Assembly (NCBI RefSeq): GCF_005938655.1 | Contig: NZ_VCQT01000035.1 | Location: 1 to 64,000, forward strand | DNA length: 64,000 bases | Direction: 5' to 3' | From: Alloalcanivorax gelatiniphagus | Lineage (GTDB): Bacteria > Pseudomonadota > Gammaproteobacteria > Pseudomonadales > Alcanivoracaceae | Shown: positions 16,773-27,967 of the stretch, one piece after another | Numbering within the stretch: the first letter of the stretch is position 1 | Layout: the number at the start of each line of letters is the position of its first letter | Notes under the pieces: generated by a model | What the model saw: only the letters and a program-made list of their open reading frames with translations | What the model was told of the DNA's origin: nothing | The model's database searches: none | Program-made: the position numbers and the translations under genes

Positions 16773-18658
16773 TAAACCTCAGCCAGATTGCCTTTCTGTT
16801 CCAGCCAGACCTTGCGGTCGGAGGCGCGCTTCTTGCTCAGCAACATGTCCATCAGCTGGTGGGTGTCGTCGGCGCTGTCCACGCTCAGGCGCACCAGCCG
16901 GCGGGTGTCCCGAGCCATGGTGGTTTCGCGCAGTTGCAGCGGGCTCATCTCGCCCAGGCCCTTGAAGCGGGTGACGCTGATCTTGCCGCGTTTCTTTTCC
17001 GCCTTGATGCGGTCCAGCACGCCGGCCCGTTCTTCCTGGTCGAGGGCGTAATAGACATCCTTGCCCACATCGATGCGGTACAGCGGCGGCATCGCCACGA
17101 ACACATGGCCGCCACGCACCAGCGCCGGGAAGTGGCGCAGGAACAGGGCGCACAGCAGGGTGGCGATGTGCAGGCCGTCGGAGTCCGCGTCGGCGAGAAT
17201 GCAGACCTTGCCGTAACGCAGGGCGCCGATGTCGTCGCTGCCCGGCTCGATGCCCAGGGCCACGGCGATATCGTGGATTTCCTGGCTGCCCAGCACTTCC
17301 CCCGGGTCCACTTCCCAGGTGTTCAGGATCTTGCCGCGCAGCGGCATGATGGCCTGGTAGACCCGGTCCCGGGCCTGCTTGGCGGAGCCGCCAGCGGAGT
17401 CCCCTTCCACCAGGAAGATCTCGGTCTGGGCCGGGTCATCGCTGGTGCAGTCGGCCAGCTTGCCGGGCAGCGCCGGGCCGCTGACCACTTTCTTGCGGGT
17501 CACCTTCTTGGCGGCGCGCAGGCGTTTCTGGGCGTTGTTGATGCACAGCTCGGCGAGGCGCTCGGCTTCGTCGGTGTGCTGGTTGAGCCACAGGGAGAAG
17601 GCGTCCTTGACCACCCCGGACACGAACGGCGCGGTCTGCCGGGAGCTGAGCCGCTCCTTGGTCTGGCCGGCGAACATGGGGTCCTGCATTTTGACGCTGA
17701 GCACGTAGCAGGCCCGGTCCCAGATGTCCTCCGGAGTCAGTTTGACGCCACGCGGCAGCAGGTTGCGGAATTCACAGAATTCGCGCATCGCCTCCAGCAG
17801 GCCGGAGCGCAGGCCGTTGACGTGGGTGCCGCCCTGGGCGGTGGGGATCAGGTTCACGTAGGACTCGGTGACCAGCTCGCCGCCTTCCGGCAGCCACAGT
17901 ACCGCCCAGTCCACCGCTTCGGTGTCGCCGCTCATGGCGCCCTCGAACGGTTCCGTCGGCACCCGCTCCCAGCCCCGGGTGCTGTCCACCAGGTATTCCA
18001 CCAGGCCGTCGGCGTACTCCCAGGTTTCGCTTTCGCCGGTCTGCTTGTTTTCCAGGGTGACGTTCAGCCCCGGGCACAGCACCGCCTTGGCGCGCAGCAG
18101 ATGGCGCAGCCGCGTCACCGAGATTTTCGGCGAGTCGAAATATTTCTCGTCCGGCCAGAAGCGCATGATAGTGCCGGTGTTGCGCTTGCCCACCGTGTCG
18201 ACCACTTTCAGGTCGCTGACCTTCTCGCCGCCGCCAAATTCCATGTGGTGCAGCTGGCCGTCGCGCTTGACCAGCACCTCCAGCTTTTTCGACAGGGCGT
18301 TGACCACCGACACGCCGACCCCGTGCAGGCCGCCGGAGAACTGGTAGTTCTTGTTGGAGAACTTACCGCCGGCGTGCAGGGTGGCGAGGATCACTTCCAC
18401 GCCCGGTTTCTTCTGCACCGGGTGCGGGTCCACCGGCATGCCCCGGCCGTCGTCTTCCACTTCGACGCCGCCGTCGGCGAGCAGGGTCACTCGGATGCTT
18501 TTGGCGTGGCCGGCCAGGGCCTCATCCACGGAGTTGTCCACCACTTCCTGGATCAGGTGGTTGGGACGGCTGGTATCGGTGTACATGCCCGGGCGCTTGC
18601 GCACCGGTTCCAGGCCCGACAGGACCTCGATGTTTTCGGAGGTATAGGTGTTGCTCAT
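16772..18658 (-). CDS. parE: DNA topoisomerase IV subunit B
   Basis: The 628-residue ATPase subunit of topoisomerase IV. The GHKL ATP-binding motifs are EVVDNSVDEALAGHA, DDGRGMPVD and GGLHGVGVSVVNALS. The transducer follows, then the TOPRIM domain with FLVEGDSAGGSAKQ, ILADADSDGLH and the C-terminal LQLRETTMARDTRRLVRL. The N-terminus MSNTYTSENIEVLSGLEPVRKRPGMYTDTSRPNH separates ParE from GyrB, as does the short length. The gene follows yqiA by 27 bases, the same pairing as in E. coli and pseudomonads, so the two are probably co-transcribed. Confidence 0.97.
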   Translation of the reverse strand: MSNTYTSENIEVLSGLEPVRKRPGMYTDTSRPNHLIQEVVDNSVDEALAGHAKSIRVTLLADGGVEVEDDGRGMPVDPHPVQKKPGVEVILATLHAGGKFSNKNYQFSGGLHGVGVSVVNALSKKLEVLVKRDGQLHHMEFGGGEKVSDLKVVDTVGKRNTGTIMRFWPDEKYFDSPKISVTRLRHLLRAKAVLCPGLNVTLENKQTGESETWEYADGLVEYLVDSTRGWERVPTEPFEGAMSGDTEAVDWAVLWLPEGGELVTESYVNLIPTAQGGTHVNGLRSGLLEAMREFCEFRNLLPRGVKLTPEDIWDRACYVLSVKMQDPMFAGQTKERLSSRQTAPFVSGVVKDAFSLWLNQHTDEAERLAELCINNAQKRLRAAKKVTRKKVVSGPALPGKLADCTSDDPAQTEIFLVEGDSAGGSAKQARDRVYQAIMPLRGKILNTWEVDPGEVLGSQEIHDIAVALGIEPGSDDIGALRYGKVCILADADSDGLHIATLLCALFLRHFPALVRGGHVFVAMPPLYRIDVGKDVYYALDQEERAGVLDRIKAEKKRGKISVTRFKGLGEMSPLQLRETTMARDTRRLVRLSVDSADDTHQLMDMLLSKKRASDRKVWLEQKGNLAEV

Positions 18659-18685
18659 AGATGTCCTAAAAAACGCCGCGGGGGG

Positions 18686-19270
18686 TTACAGCTCGATTCC
18701 GCAAAAGCGCAACACTAGCGGAATAAAGGCGTCGAAGTCATCAAAGCCATGGCTGCCGCCCAGCCCCCGGTAGAGATGGCAGTCGGCGTAGTATTCCCAA
18801 CCGTCCCGCCAGTCCAGGGATTCGTCGCCGGTCTGGGTGAGCAGCAGCAGCTGCTCCGGCCGCTCGATCGCCGGCACCTCGTAGTGGCGCAGCTGCGCCA
18901 CCCAGGCCGGATCCAGCTGGTAGGCCTCGCCAGTGTGGTAGTTATGATTGATACCTGTGTATTTGTCCAGTAGTTGCCAGGGCCGCACCGCCGGATTGAT
19001 CAGCGCCGCGCGCAAATCGTGGTGGGCGGCCAGCCAGGTGGCGTAAAAGCCCCCCAGCGAGGAACCCAGCAGCGCGCAGGGGCCGGCGGCGGCCATGGTG
19101 GCCTCCAGCAGCGCCATGGCCCGGCGCGGTTCCGGCGGCAGGGCCGGAATGTGCAGCCGGTCGGCGGCGCCGGCCCGTTCGAACACGTCACGCAGCACAC
19201 CGGCCTTGAACGACGCCGGGGAGCTGTTGAACCCATGGATATAGATCAGGCTGGTGGCCGGTACGTTCAT
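18686..19270 (-). CDS. yqiA: YqiA/YcfP family alpha/beta fold hydrolase
   Basis: A 194-residue small esterase-like protein. It opens with SLIYIHGFNSSPASFKAGVLRD and has the nucleophile elbow GSSLGGFYATWLA, an acid in LLTQTGDESLDWRDG and the C-terminal His in GGSHGFDDFDAFI. E. coli YqiA has esterase activity in vitro; its physiological substrate is unknown. The position directly before parE is conserved across gammaproteobacteria. The chosen start (ATG 19270, MNVPATS) gives the normal length; an in-frame start 11 codons earlier is possible. It is divergent from the Na/Pi-symporter-like gene across 147 bases. Confidence 0.9.
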   Translation of the reverse strand: MNVPATSLIYIHGFNSSPASFKAGVLRDVFERAGAADRLHIPALPPEPRRAMALLEATMAAAGPCALLGSSLGGFYATWLAAHHDLRAALINPAVRPWQLLDKYTGINHNYHTGEAYQLDPAWVAQLRHYEVPAIERPEQLLLLTQTGDESLDWRDGWEYYADCHLYRGLGGSHGFDDFDAFIPLVLRFCGIEL

Positions 19271-19417
19271 GGTGTCACCGTCGGCGGGCAAATCGGACGC
19301 CAAGGGTACCGGGCCCGGCGGCGGCGGGCCAGAGAACGGTGGCCGAGCGGCTTCGCTGGCTGCTATAAACGATGTTCATAAAGGGAATCCCGAAGGAGGC
19401 CGCCAGGAAGGCCCGCC

Positions 19418-21049
19418 ATGCTCACTCTGATGCATCTGGTGTCCGCGGTGGCACTGCTGGTCTGGGGCACGCACATCGTGCGCACCGGGGTGCTGCGCGT
19501 GTACGGGGCCCGGCTGCGCCGCTGGCTGGGCGGGCGCATGAACCGGGTGGTGGCGTTCGGCGCCGGCACCGGCGTCACCGCCCTGGTGCAGAGCAGCAAC
19601 GCCACCGCCCTGCTGGCCAGCGGCTTCGTCGCCGACGGCCTGATGCCGCTGGCCACGGCCCTGGCGATTCTGCTCGGCGCCGACCTGGGCACCGCGCTGA
19701 TGGCCCGGGTGCTGACCCTGGATCTGGCCTGGCTGTCGCCGCTGCTGGTGATCGTCGGGGTACCGCTGTTCCTGTCGCGCAAGCAAAGCCGCCCCGGGCA
19801 GTTGGGCCGCGTGGCCATCGGCCTGGGGCTGATCCTGATGGCCCTGGAACAGATCATCACCGCCATGGGGCCGATCACCGAGGCCCGGGGCGTGCAGGTG
19901 CTGTTCGCTTCGCTGACCGGCGACCTGGTGCTGGACGCCCTGGTGGGCGCCCTGTTCACCCTGATCACCTGGTCGAGCCTGGCGGCGGTGCTGCTCACCG
20001 CCACCCTGGCCGCCACCGACGTGCTGTCGCTGCCGGTGGCGCTGTCCCTGGTGGTGGGCGCCAACGTGGGCAGCGGCCTGCTGGCGCTGATGAACACCAG
20101 CCTGCAAAACGTGGCCGGGCGCCGGGTGGCGCTGGGCAATCTGCTGTTCAAACTGCTCGGGCTGGCGCTGGTGCTGCCGGCGATCCCGCTGCTGGCGCGC
20201 TACCTGGCCACCCTGCCGTTCGGGCCACAGGACCTGGTGATCGGCTTCCACGTGGCCTACAACGGGCTTCGCTGCCTGCTGTTTCTGGCGCTCACCGGCC
20301 CCATGGCGCGGCTCACCCGGCGCCTGATGCCGGACCGGCCGGACGCCGCCGATGACCGGTCCCGGCCGCGCCACCTGGACCCGGCGGCCCTGGACACGCC
20401 ACGGCTGGCCCTGGCCAACGCCACCCGGGAGGTGCTGCGCATGGGCGACACCGTGGAAACCATGCTCGACGCCATCGTCGAGGCGCTGCGCAATGAACGG
20501 GTGGGCAGCGACCGGGACCTGGGCGCTTTGGACGACGATCTGGACGAGCTGTACACCGGCATCAAGCTGTACCTGGCCCGGGTGTCCCTCGCCCAGTTGC
20601 ACGAGAGTGACCGGCGGCGCTGGTCCCAGGTGGTGGAGATGAGCATCAACCTGGAGCAGGCCGGGGACCAGATGGAACACATGATGGAGAAGGTGCGTGA
20701 CCGCAAGACCGCCCGGCGCCGCTCGTTCTCCGACAGCGGTTTGCAGGAGCTGATCGATCTGCACGGCCTGCTCAAGGCCAACCTGCGGCTGGGCCTGTCC
20801 GTGTTTCTCAGCGGCGACGAGGAAAGCGCCCGGCAACTGCTGATGGAGAAGAACCGTTTCCGCTCCCGCCAGCGACAGCTTTCCCACGCCCATCTGGAAC
20901 GGCTGCACCGCAAGGTGGTGGAGAGCATTGAGACCAGCTCCCTGCACCTGGAGCTGATCGGCGATATGAAGCGGCTTAATTCGCTGTTCTGCGCGGTGGC
21001 TTTTGCCGCGCTGGAAGGGTTGGACGGCGAGGACGACCGGCGGGGGTGA
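19418..21049 (+). CDS. Na/Pi cotransporter (NptA/PNaS) family protein with PhoU-like C-terminus
   Basis: A 543-residue protein. About the first 300 residues are hydrophobic membrane helices containing the two inverted-repeat signature regions of the family: TALVQSSNATALLASGF (usual QSSSATT) with LLGADLGTAL, and TLITWSSLAAVLL with VVGANVGSGLLALMN. The remaining 200 residues are charged and helical, as in PhoU (VLRMGDTVETMLDAIVEAL, LEQAGDQMEHMM). Related proteins import phosphate with sodium, but the altered QSS motifs, the second beginning WSS, leave the substrate open. It sits on the plus strand inside the otherwise minus-strand nudF-yqiB-cpdA-yqiA-parE cluster. SD: GAAGGAGG and GGAAGG lie upstream of the ATG. 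Confidence 0.85.
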   Translation: MLTLMHLVSAVALLVWGTHIVRTGVLRVYGARLRRWLGGRMNRVVAFGAGTGVTALVQSSNATALLASGFVADGLMPLATALAILLGADLGTALMARVLTLDLAWLSPLLVIVGVPLFLSRKQSRPGQLGRVAIGLGLILMALEQIITAMGPITEARGVQVLFASLTGDLVLDALVGALFTLITWSSLAAVLLTATLAATDVLSLPVALSLVVGANVGSGLLALMNTSLQNVAGRRVALGNLLFKLLGLALVLPAIPLLARYLATLPFGPQDLVIGFHVAYNGLRCLLFLALTGPMARLTRRLMPDRPDAADDRSRPRHLDPAALDTPRLALANATREVLRMGDTVETMLDAIVEALRNERVGSDRDLGALDDDLDELYTGIKLYLARVSLAQLHESDRRRWSQVVEMSINLEQAGDQMEHMMEKVRDRKTARRRSFSDSGLQELIDLHGLLKANLRLGLSVFLSGDEESARQLLMEKNRFRSRQRQLSHAHLERLHRKVVESIETSSLHLELIGDMKRLNSLFCAVAFAALEGLDGEDDRRG

Positions 21050-21055
21050 CCGGCC

Positions 21056-21862
21056 TCAGTAGCCTTTCACGGTAAGGTCAACGCTGAACTCGATGCCTTC
21101 CACGCGACTCACGGCGGTGTCGATGCGGCCGTCCGGCCACAGGTCCAGCCAGCGGTAGCCGGGGCTGGCGTCGTCCACCGCGAAATCCTCGCTGCCGGGC
21201 TTGAACTGCACGCAGGTGCTGGGCACCGCCAGCAGCCGCACGCCGTTGCGCTCGGCGTCGTATTCCTGATGCACATGCCCCCAAACAATGCCGCGCACCC
21301 GGGGGTGGGCGTCGATCACCTGGAAGAAGCGGTCGGCGCTGGCCACCAGCTGGGTGTCCAGCCAGCGGCTGCCCATGGGCACCGGGTGATGGTGCAGGCA
21401 GACCAGCACATGGTCGCCCCGGGCCGAGGCCAGGGCCTGGTCGAGAAAGCTCAGGTCGTCGTCGAACAGTTCGCCGGGCACCTCGCCGGGAATGGTGGAA
21501 TCAAGCAACACCAGGGTCCAGTTGCCCTCCTCCGCCACGCACGGGCTGATGCGCCCGGCCTGGCCGCTGAGCGCGCGCAGCATCGGCGCCGGCTTGTCGT
21601 GGTTGCCTTCCAGCCAGTAGACCGGCGCTTCAAGCACCGCCAGGGTGTCTTCCAGACGTTGGTAGGATTCGTAGGAGCCGTCCTGGGAAAGGTCGCCGGT
21701 GGCCACCACGAAATCCGGTACCGGGCGTTCCCGGCGCGCACGCTCAAGCACTTGCTCCAGGCTGAACTGGGTGTTCAGGCCCAACAGCTTGCCGTCGCGG
21801 TCCGCGAACAGGTGAAAATCGGACAACTGCACCATGCGCAGCGGTTGCACCGGTTGCGTCAA
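21056..21862 (-). CDS. cpdA: 3',5'-cyclic-AMP phosphodiesterase
   Basis: A 268-residue class III cyclic nucleotide phosphodiesterase that hydrolyses cAMP. All metallophosphatase motifs are present: SDFHLF (DxH), ATGDLSQDG (GDxxxDG), EGNHD (GNHD), CLHHHP and WGHVH. These ligate the two metals. The most likely start is TTG (21862), with GGGAG seven bases upstream; the first ATG in frame (21835) lacks a Shine-Dalgarno and cuts into the first strand. A terminator at 21931-21968 separates it from yqiB, so it has its own promoter. In the same window a CRP/Vfr-type operator precedes fimX, so cAMP supply and a probable cAMP-controlled operon lie close together. Confidence 0.94.
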   Translation of the reverse strand: MTQPVQPLRMVQLSDFHLFADRDGKLLGLNTQFSLEQVLERARRERPVPDFVVATGDLSQDGSYESYQRLEDTLAVLEAPVYWLEGNHDKPAPMLRALSGQAGRISPCVAEEGNWTLVLLDSTIPGEVPGELFDDDLSFLDQALASARGDHVLVCLHHHPVPMGSRWLDTQLVASADRFFQVIDAHPRVRGIVWGHVHQEYDAERNGVRLLAVPSTCVQFKPGSEDFAVDDASPGYRWLDLWPDGRIDTAVSRVEGIEFSVDLTVKGY

Positions 21863-21930
21863 AGCCCCGCTCCCGTTGTTCTCTAAGGTGAAGGTGGTCG
21901 TGATACCCGCGCCGGCGCGGGCCCCCAGTC

Positions 21931-21968
21931 AAAAAACCGCCGGTGTCCTCCCCAGGGAGACCGGCGGC
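21931..21968 (-). terminator. rho-independent terminator after yqiB
   Basis: On the minus strand GCCGCCGGT pairs with ACCGGCGG around a GGAGA/TCC-containing loop and is followed by TTTTTT. It ends the thiC-nudF-yqiB transcript before cpdA. Confidence 0.85.
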
Positions 21969-22049
21969 TCTACGGTTATAACCAAGATAATGGCGGTTTG
22001 CCAGGAGGGGCGCCCGGTTTCTGGAACCAATGCGCAGTACCCGGGCCGG

Positions 22050-22504
22050 TCAGTCGCCGGTGGTACCGGAGCGGCCCCAGGCCGGCGCCGCGTCGCGGCC
22101 ATGATCATGCACGTGGGTCAGCCATTCCCCCAGAAAGCGATTCCACTGGGCTTTCTCGTCGCGCTGGTGCATCTGCGAGTTGGGGTACGGGTAGCGCGCC
22201 TGCACTCGCTGGAACGGGCTCGCCTCGGTGACCTCGGCGACCCGTGCATCGTGGTACAGCCGCACGGTCAGACTGGGCGCCGGCACGGCGTCGTGCAGGG
22301 CCTGGTCCCGCAGGCACAGGGTGGTGGTGTACGGCGAGCGCTCCAGCACCTGGATGTGCACCGTGCGCGGGCGGCCACGGCCCAGCGCCAGGTCGAGACT
22401 TTCCCGCTCGCCCAGGGCGCGCAGAAACGGCAGCAGGCGGGCGTAGTTGGATTCGCACTGGGCCATCAGGTCGCGGAAATCCAGGCGGTAGCGGCGCGGC
22501 GCGC

Positions 22505-22508
<4 letters not shown>
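22050..22508 (-). CDS. yqiB: DUF1249 family protein YqiB
   Basis: A 152-residue protein of the DUF1249/YqiB family: RRYRLDFRDLMAQCESNYARLLPFLRAL at the N-terminus, then an SLTVRLYHDARVAEV strand segment and the conserved YPYPNSQMHQRDEKAQWNRFLGEWL. No function is established. The start codon overlaps the nudF stop as ATGA, so translation is coupled. The order nudF-yqiB-cpdA is conserved from E. coli to Pseudomonas. An in-frame start 15 codons upstream lies inside nudF and is not preferred. Confidence 0.92.
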
Positions 22509-25178
<2,670 letters not shown>

Positions 25179-25240
25179 TTACTATTACCATACTGCCCAG
25201 TTCAGCTTTCCAAGAACCTTCAGACACGGTGGATGAATCC

Positions 25241-26668
25241 ATGAAGCGCAGTTCCCTAACGCCCCTCGGCATGCTGATGGCCCTGCTGGCCGCCGGCGCC
25301 GTCCAGGCCGCCGATCTCACCGACGTGGCCAACGCGGCCTGGGATTACGACGGCACCTGGCGCGCCGATCGCAAAACCTGGGAAGCGGAGCAGGAAACCC
25401 TGGTACAGGGCCGCGCCGCCCTGCTGCCGACCATCGATGCCAGCCACCGCCATTCGGAAATCAACCAAACCTACGAATCGACGGGTGACCTGGAGATAGA
25501 CGGTAGATCCCGTTCCACCTCGGTGACGCTAACGCAACCGCTGTTCCGCCTGGATGCCTTCTACGGCTACAAGGAAGCCAAGTCGCTGACCTCCGTAGCC
25601 CAGGCCGAGTTCTACCAGTCCCGCCAGGATTTCGTGCTGCGCGTGGCGCAGGGCTACTTCGGCGTGCTGCGCGCCTGGGACACCCTGGTGTCCGCCCAGG
25701 CCGAGGAGAAGGCGATCAGCCGGCAGCTGGAACAATCCCAGGAACGTTTCGATGTGGGCCTGGTGGCCAGCACCGATGTGGAAGAAGCGCGCGCCGCCTA
25801 CGACCTGGCCCGGGTGAACCTGATCGTCGCCGAGCAGGAATTCGATATCGCCCGCGACCAGTTAGAAACACTCACTGGTCGTAAATGGGAGACGCTGGCG
25901 GAGTTGCGCGACGATCTGCCGATGGAGGGGCCGCAACCGTCAAAAATGAACGCCTGGATCGATAAGGCCGCGTACCAGAATCCGCAGATTCTCGCCGCCC
26001 GCTACAGCGCCAAAGCAGCGGGTTTTACGGCCGACCGACAACTGGGGGCCATGCTTCCAAAGGTTCAGTTGTTCGCTGAGTATCAACACAACCACAATAC
26101 CGATCCAAGCGTCTCGGGGGGCGACCCCGGCAATCAACTCACGCAATTCTACTCGACGCAACCGGACACTAATTCAAAGACTATCGGCATTGAAGTAACC
26201 GTGCCGCTGTTCCGCGGTGGCGGCCTCAACAGCCAGCGCAAGCAGGCGGCCCTGCTCGCCGACGCCGCCGGCCAGCGGTACCAGCAGACGATCCGCGACA
26301 TCAGCCAGCAGGCGCGCACCTTCTACCGCACCGTGGAAGCGGACGCCCTGCGCGTGGAAGCGCGCCGCCAGGCGATCCGCTCCACCCGCTCCGCCCTGGA
26401 AGCGACCCAGTCCGGCTACGAGGTGGGCACCCGCAACGTGGTCGACGTGCTCAACGCCCAGCAGGCGCTGTACGCCGCCCAGCGGGACTACGCCAACGCC
26501 CGCTACGACTACATCCTGGACACCCTGACGCTGAAGTCCGCCGCCGGCGAACTGGACGTGGAGGATCTGGTGGCGGTGAACGACTGGCTGTCCGGCCAGG
26601 AAACCCTGGACCTCTACAACCCGGACCTGGAAGGCCAGAGCGAAGCGCAGATGTTCAGCCCGCGCTGA
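25241..26668 (+). CDS. tolC: TolC family outer-membrane channel protein
   Basis: A 475-residue outer-membrane efflux/secretion duct. The signal peptide MKRSSLTPLGMLMALLAAGAVQA is cleaved before ADL. Two OEP repeats follow: about 30-220 (VTLTQPLFRLDAFYGYKEAKSL, RVAQGYFGVLRAWDTLVSAQAEEKAI, ERFDVGLVASTDVEEARAAYD) and about 240-430 (VTVPLFRGGGLNSQRKQAAL, GYEVGTRNVVDVLNAQQALYAAQRDYANARYDYI). These form the coiled-coil tunnel and barrel shared with inner-membrane pumps. The ATG at 25241 is chosen because it begins the signal peptide; a GTG four codons upstream is also in frame. The thiC-tolC divergence is conserved in pseudomonads. The 3' end overlaps the convergent waaA by 55 bases. Confidence 0.95.
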   Translation: MKRSSLTPLGMLMALLAAGAVQAADLTDVANAAWDYDGTWRADRKTWEAEQETLVQGRAALLPTIDASHRHSEINQTYESTGDLEIDGRSRSTSVTLTQPLFRLDAFYGYKEAKSLTSVAQAEFYQSRQDFVLRVAQGYFGVLRAWDTLVSAQAEEKAISRQLEQSQERFDVGLVASTDVEEARAAYDLARVNLIVAEQEFDIARDQLETLTGRKWETLAELRDDLPMEGPQPSKMNAWIDKAAYQNPQILAARYSAKAAGFTADRQLGAMLPKVQLFAEYQHNHNTDPSVSGGDPGNQLTQFYSTQPDTNSKTIGIEVTVPLFRGGGLNSQRKQAALLADAAGQRYQQTIRDISQQARTFYRTVEADALRVEARRQAIRSTRSALEATQSGYEVGTRNVVDVLNAQQALYAAQRDYANARYDYILDTLTLKSAAGELDVEDLVAVNDWLSGQETLDLYNPDLEGQSEAQMFSPR

Positions 26669-27891
26669 AGCGCGCCCCGATTGGCGGCCACCACCCCGGC
26701 GGCCGCTTCCCCCCGACGCCGGCGCTCGCCGGCGTCGTCGTAGAGGGCGGCCAGCGCCGCCGCCAGTTCCTCTTCCCCGGACACCACCGTAAGCGCCCCC
26801 GCCTCGTCCAGCAGGGCGGCGATGGCGGTGAAGTTGTGCAGCGCCGGCCCGGTCAGCACCGGCGTACCCCAGGCGGCGGGTTCGAGCAGATTGTGGCCGC
26901 CCACCGGCACCAGGGAGCCGCCCACGAAGGCCAGATCGGCGGCGCCGAACAGCATCAGCAGCTCGCCCATGGTGTCCGCCAGGTAGACCGCCACGCCGTC
27001 GTCCACCGCCTCCTCCCGGCTGCGCCGGGCGAGGCCCAGGCCGGCGCGGCGGACCTGGCCGGCCACGTCGTCGAAGCGCTCCGGATGACGGGGCACCAAA
27101 ATCAGCAGGGCATCCGGCCGCGCGGCCCGCAGCCGGCGGTGGGCGGCCAGCACGATCTCATCCTCTCCCGGGTGGGTGCTGGCGGCGATCCACACCGGCC
27201 GCTCGCCCCAGGGCGCGCGCAGGGCGGCGGCCCGGTCGCGCACCGCGTGGTCCAGGGTCAGGTCGAATTTGACGCTGCCGTTGACCACCAGTTGCGACCG
27301 GCTCGCCCCCAGGGCCTGGAAGCGGTCCGCCTCCGCCTCGGTCTGCACCGCCAGGGTGTCGAAGCGCGCCAGCATGGGCCGCACCAGGCGCGGCAGTTTG
27401 GCGTAGCCCCGGTAGCTTTTCTCCGAGAGCCGGCCGTTCATCAACAGCAGCTTCGCCCCCCGGGCCTTGGCGGCGGCGCACAGGTTGGGCCACAGCTCGG
27501 TTTCCAGGATCACCACCAGGCGCGGGTCGAAGGCGTTCAGGAAGCGCCGGTAGGCTCCGGGAAGCTCCCACGGGCAGTACACGTGGGTGACGCGGTCGCC
27601 GAACAGGGCGCGCACCCGCTCGGAGCCGGTGGGCGTGGTGGTGGTCACCACCAGGGGGGTATCCGGGTGAGCCGCCAGCAGGCCCTCGATGAGCGGCGCC
27701 GCCGCCAGGGTCTCGCCCACCGACACGGCGTGCACCCAGACGCTGCCGCTCAGGGTGCCGCGCCGGTAGCCCAGCGCCAGGCGCTCGCGCCAGCGTTGCC
27801 GGTAGGCGGGCGCGCGCCGGCCGCGCCACCAAAGACGCAGGAACAGCAGAGGCAGGGACAGGTACCAGAGCAGGGTGTACAGAGCGCGCAT
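26614..27891 (-). CDS. waaA: 3-deoxy-D-manno-octulosonic acid (Kdo) transferase
   Basis: A 425-residue GT30 glycosyltransferase that adds Kdo from CMP-Kdo to lipid IVA at the cytoplasmic face of the inner membrane, an essential step of LPS core synthesis. The N-terminal anchor is LYTLLWYLSLPLLFLRLWWRGR. The presumed catalytic Glu is in WVHAVSVGETLAAAPLI. The donor-side motifs are IAASTHPGEDE, AFVGGSLVPVGGHNLLEPAAWGTPVLTGP and FTAIAALL. The coding end overlaps the tolC end tail to tail by 55 bases. It is divergent from the FAD oxidoreductase gene across a promoter region holding a perfect 20-bp palindrome. Confidence 0.96.
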   Translation of the reverse strand: MRALYTLLWYLSLPLLFLRLWWRGRRAPAYRQRWRERLALGYRRGTLSGSVWVHAVSVGETLAAAPLIEGLLAAHPDTPLVVTTTTPTGSERVRALFGDRVTHVYCPWELPGAYRRFLNAFDPRLVVILETELWPNLCAAAKARGAKLLLMNGRLSEKSYRGYAKLPRLVRPMLARFDTLAVQTEAEADRFQALGASRSQLVVNGSVKFDLTLDHAVRDRAAALRAPWGERPVWIAASTHPGEDEIVLAAHRRLRAARPDALLILVPRHPERFDDVAGQVRRAGLGLARRSREEAVDDGVAVYLADTMGELLMLFGAADLAFVGGSLVPVGGHNLLEPAAWGTPVLTGPALHNFTAIAALLDEAGALTVVSGEEELAAALAALYDDAGERRRRGEAAAGVVAANRGALQRGLNICASLWPSRSGL

Positions 27892-27925
27892 GTGCGATCC
27901 ATCGAGAGCGGCGAAGAGAGCGGAC

Positions 27926-27945
27926 CGGCTATGCTAGCATAGCCG
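27926..27945. promoter_or_regulatory. perfect 20-bp palindrome in the waaA/FAD-oxidoreductase divergent promoter
   Basis: CGGCTATGCTAGCATAGCCG is identical to its reverse complement. It contains TATGCT on each strand, matching the -10 consensus TATAAT at four of six positions, so it could be a symmetric bidirectional -10 region or an operator. It lies 22 bases upstream of the plus-strand start and 34 upstream of the waaA start. Confidence 0.6.
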
Positions 27946-27967
27946 CGCATTGAACCGAGGTAGAGCC

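Noticed and set aside
19376-20947. A 523-codon minus-strand frame opposite the Na/Pi-symporter-like gene
   Set aside because: Composition dominated by Gln, His, Gly and Ala and lack of motifs mark it as a shadow of the plus-strand membrane protein.
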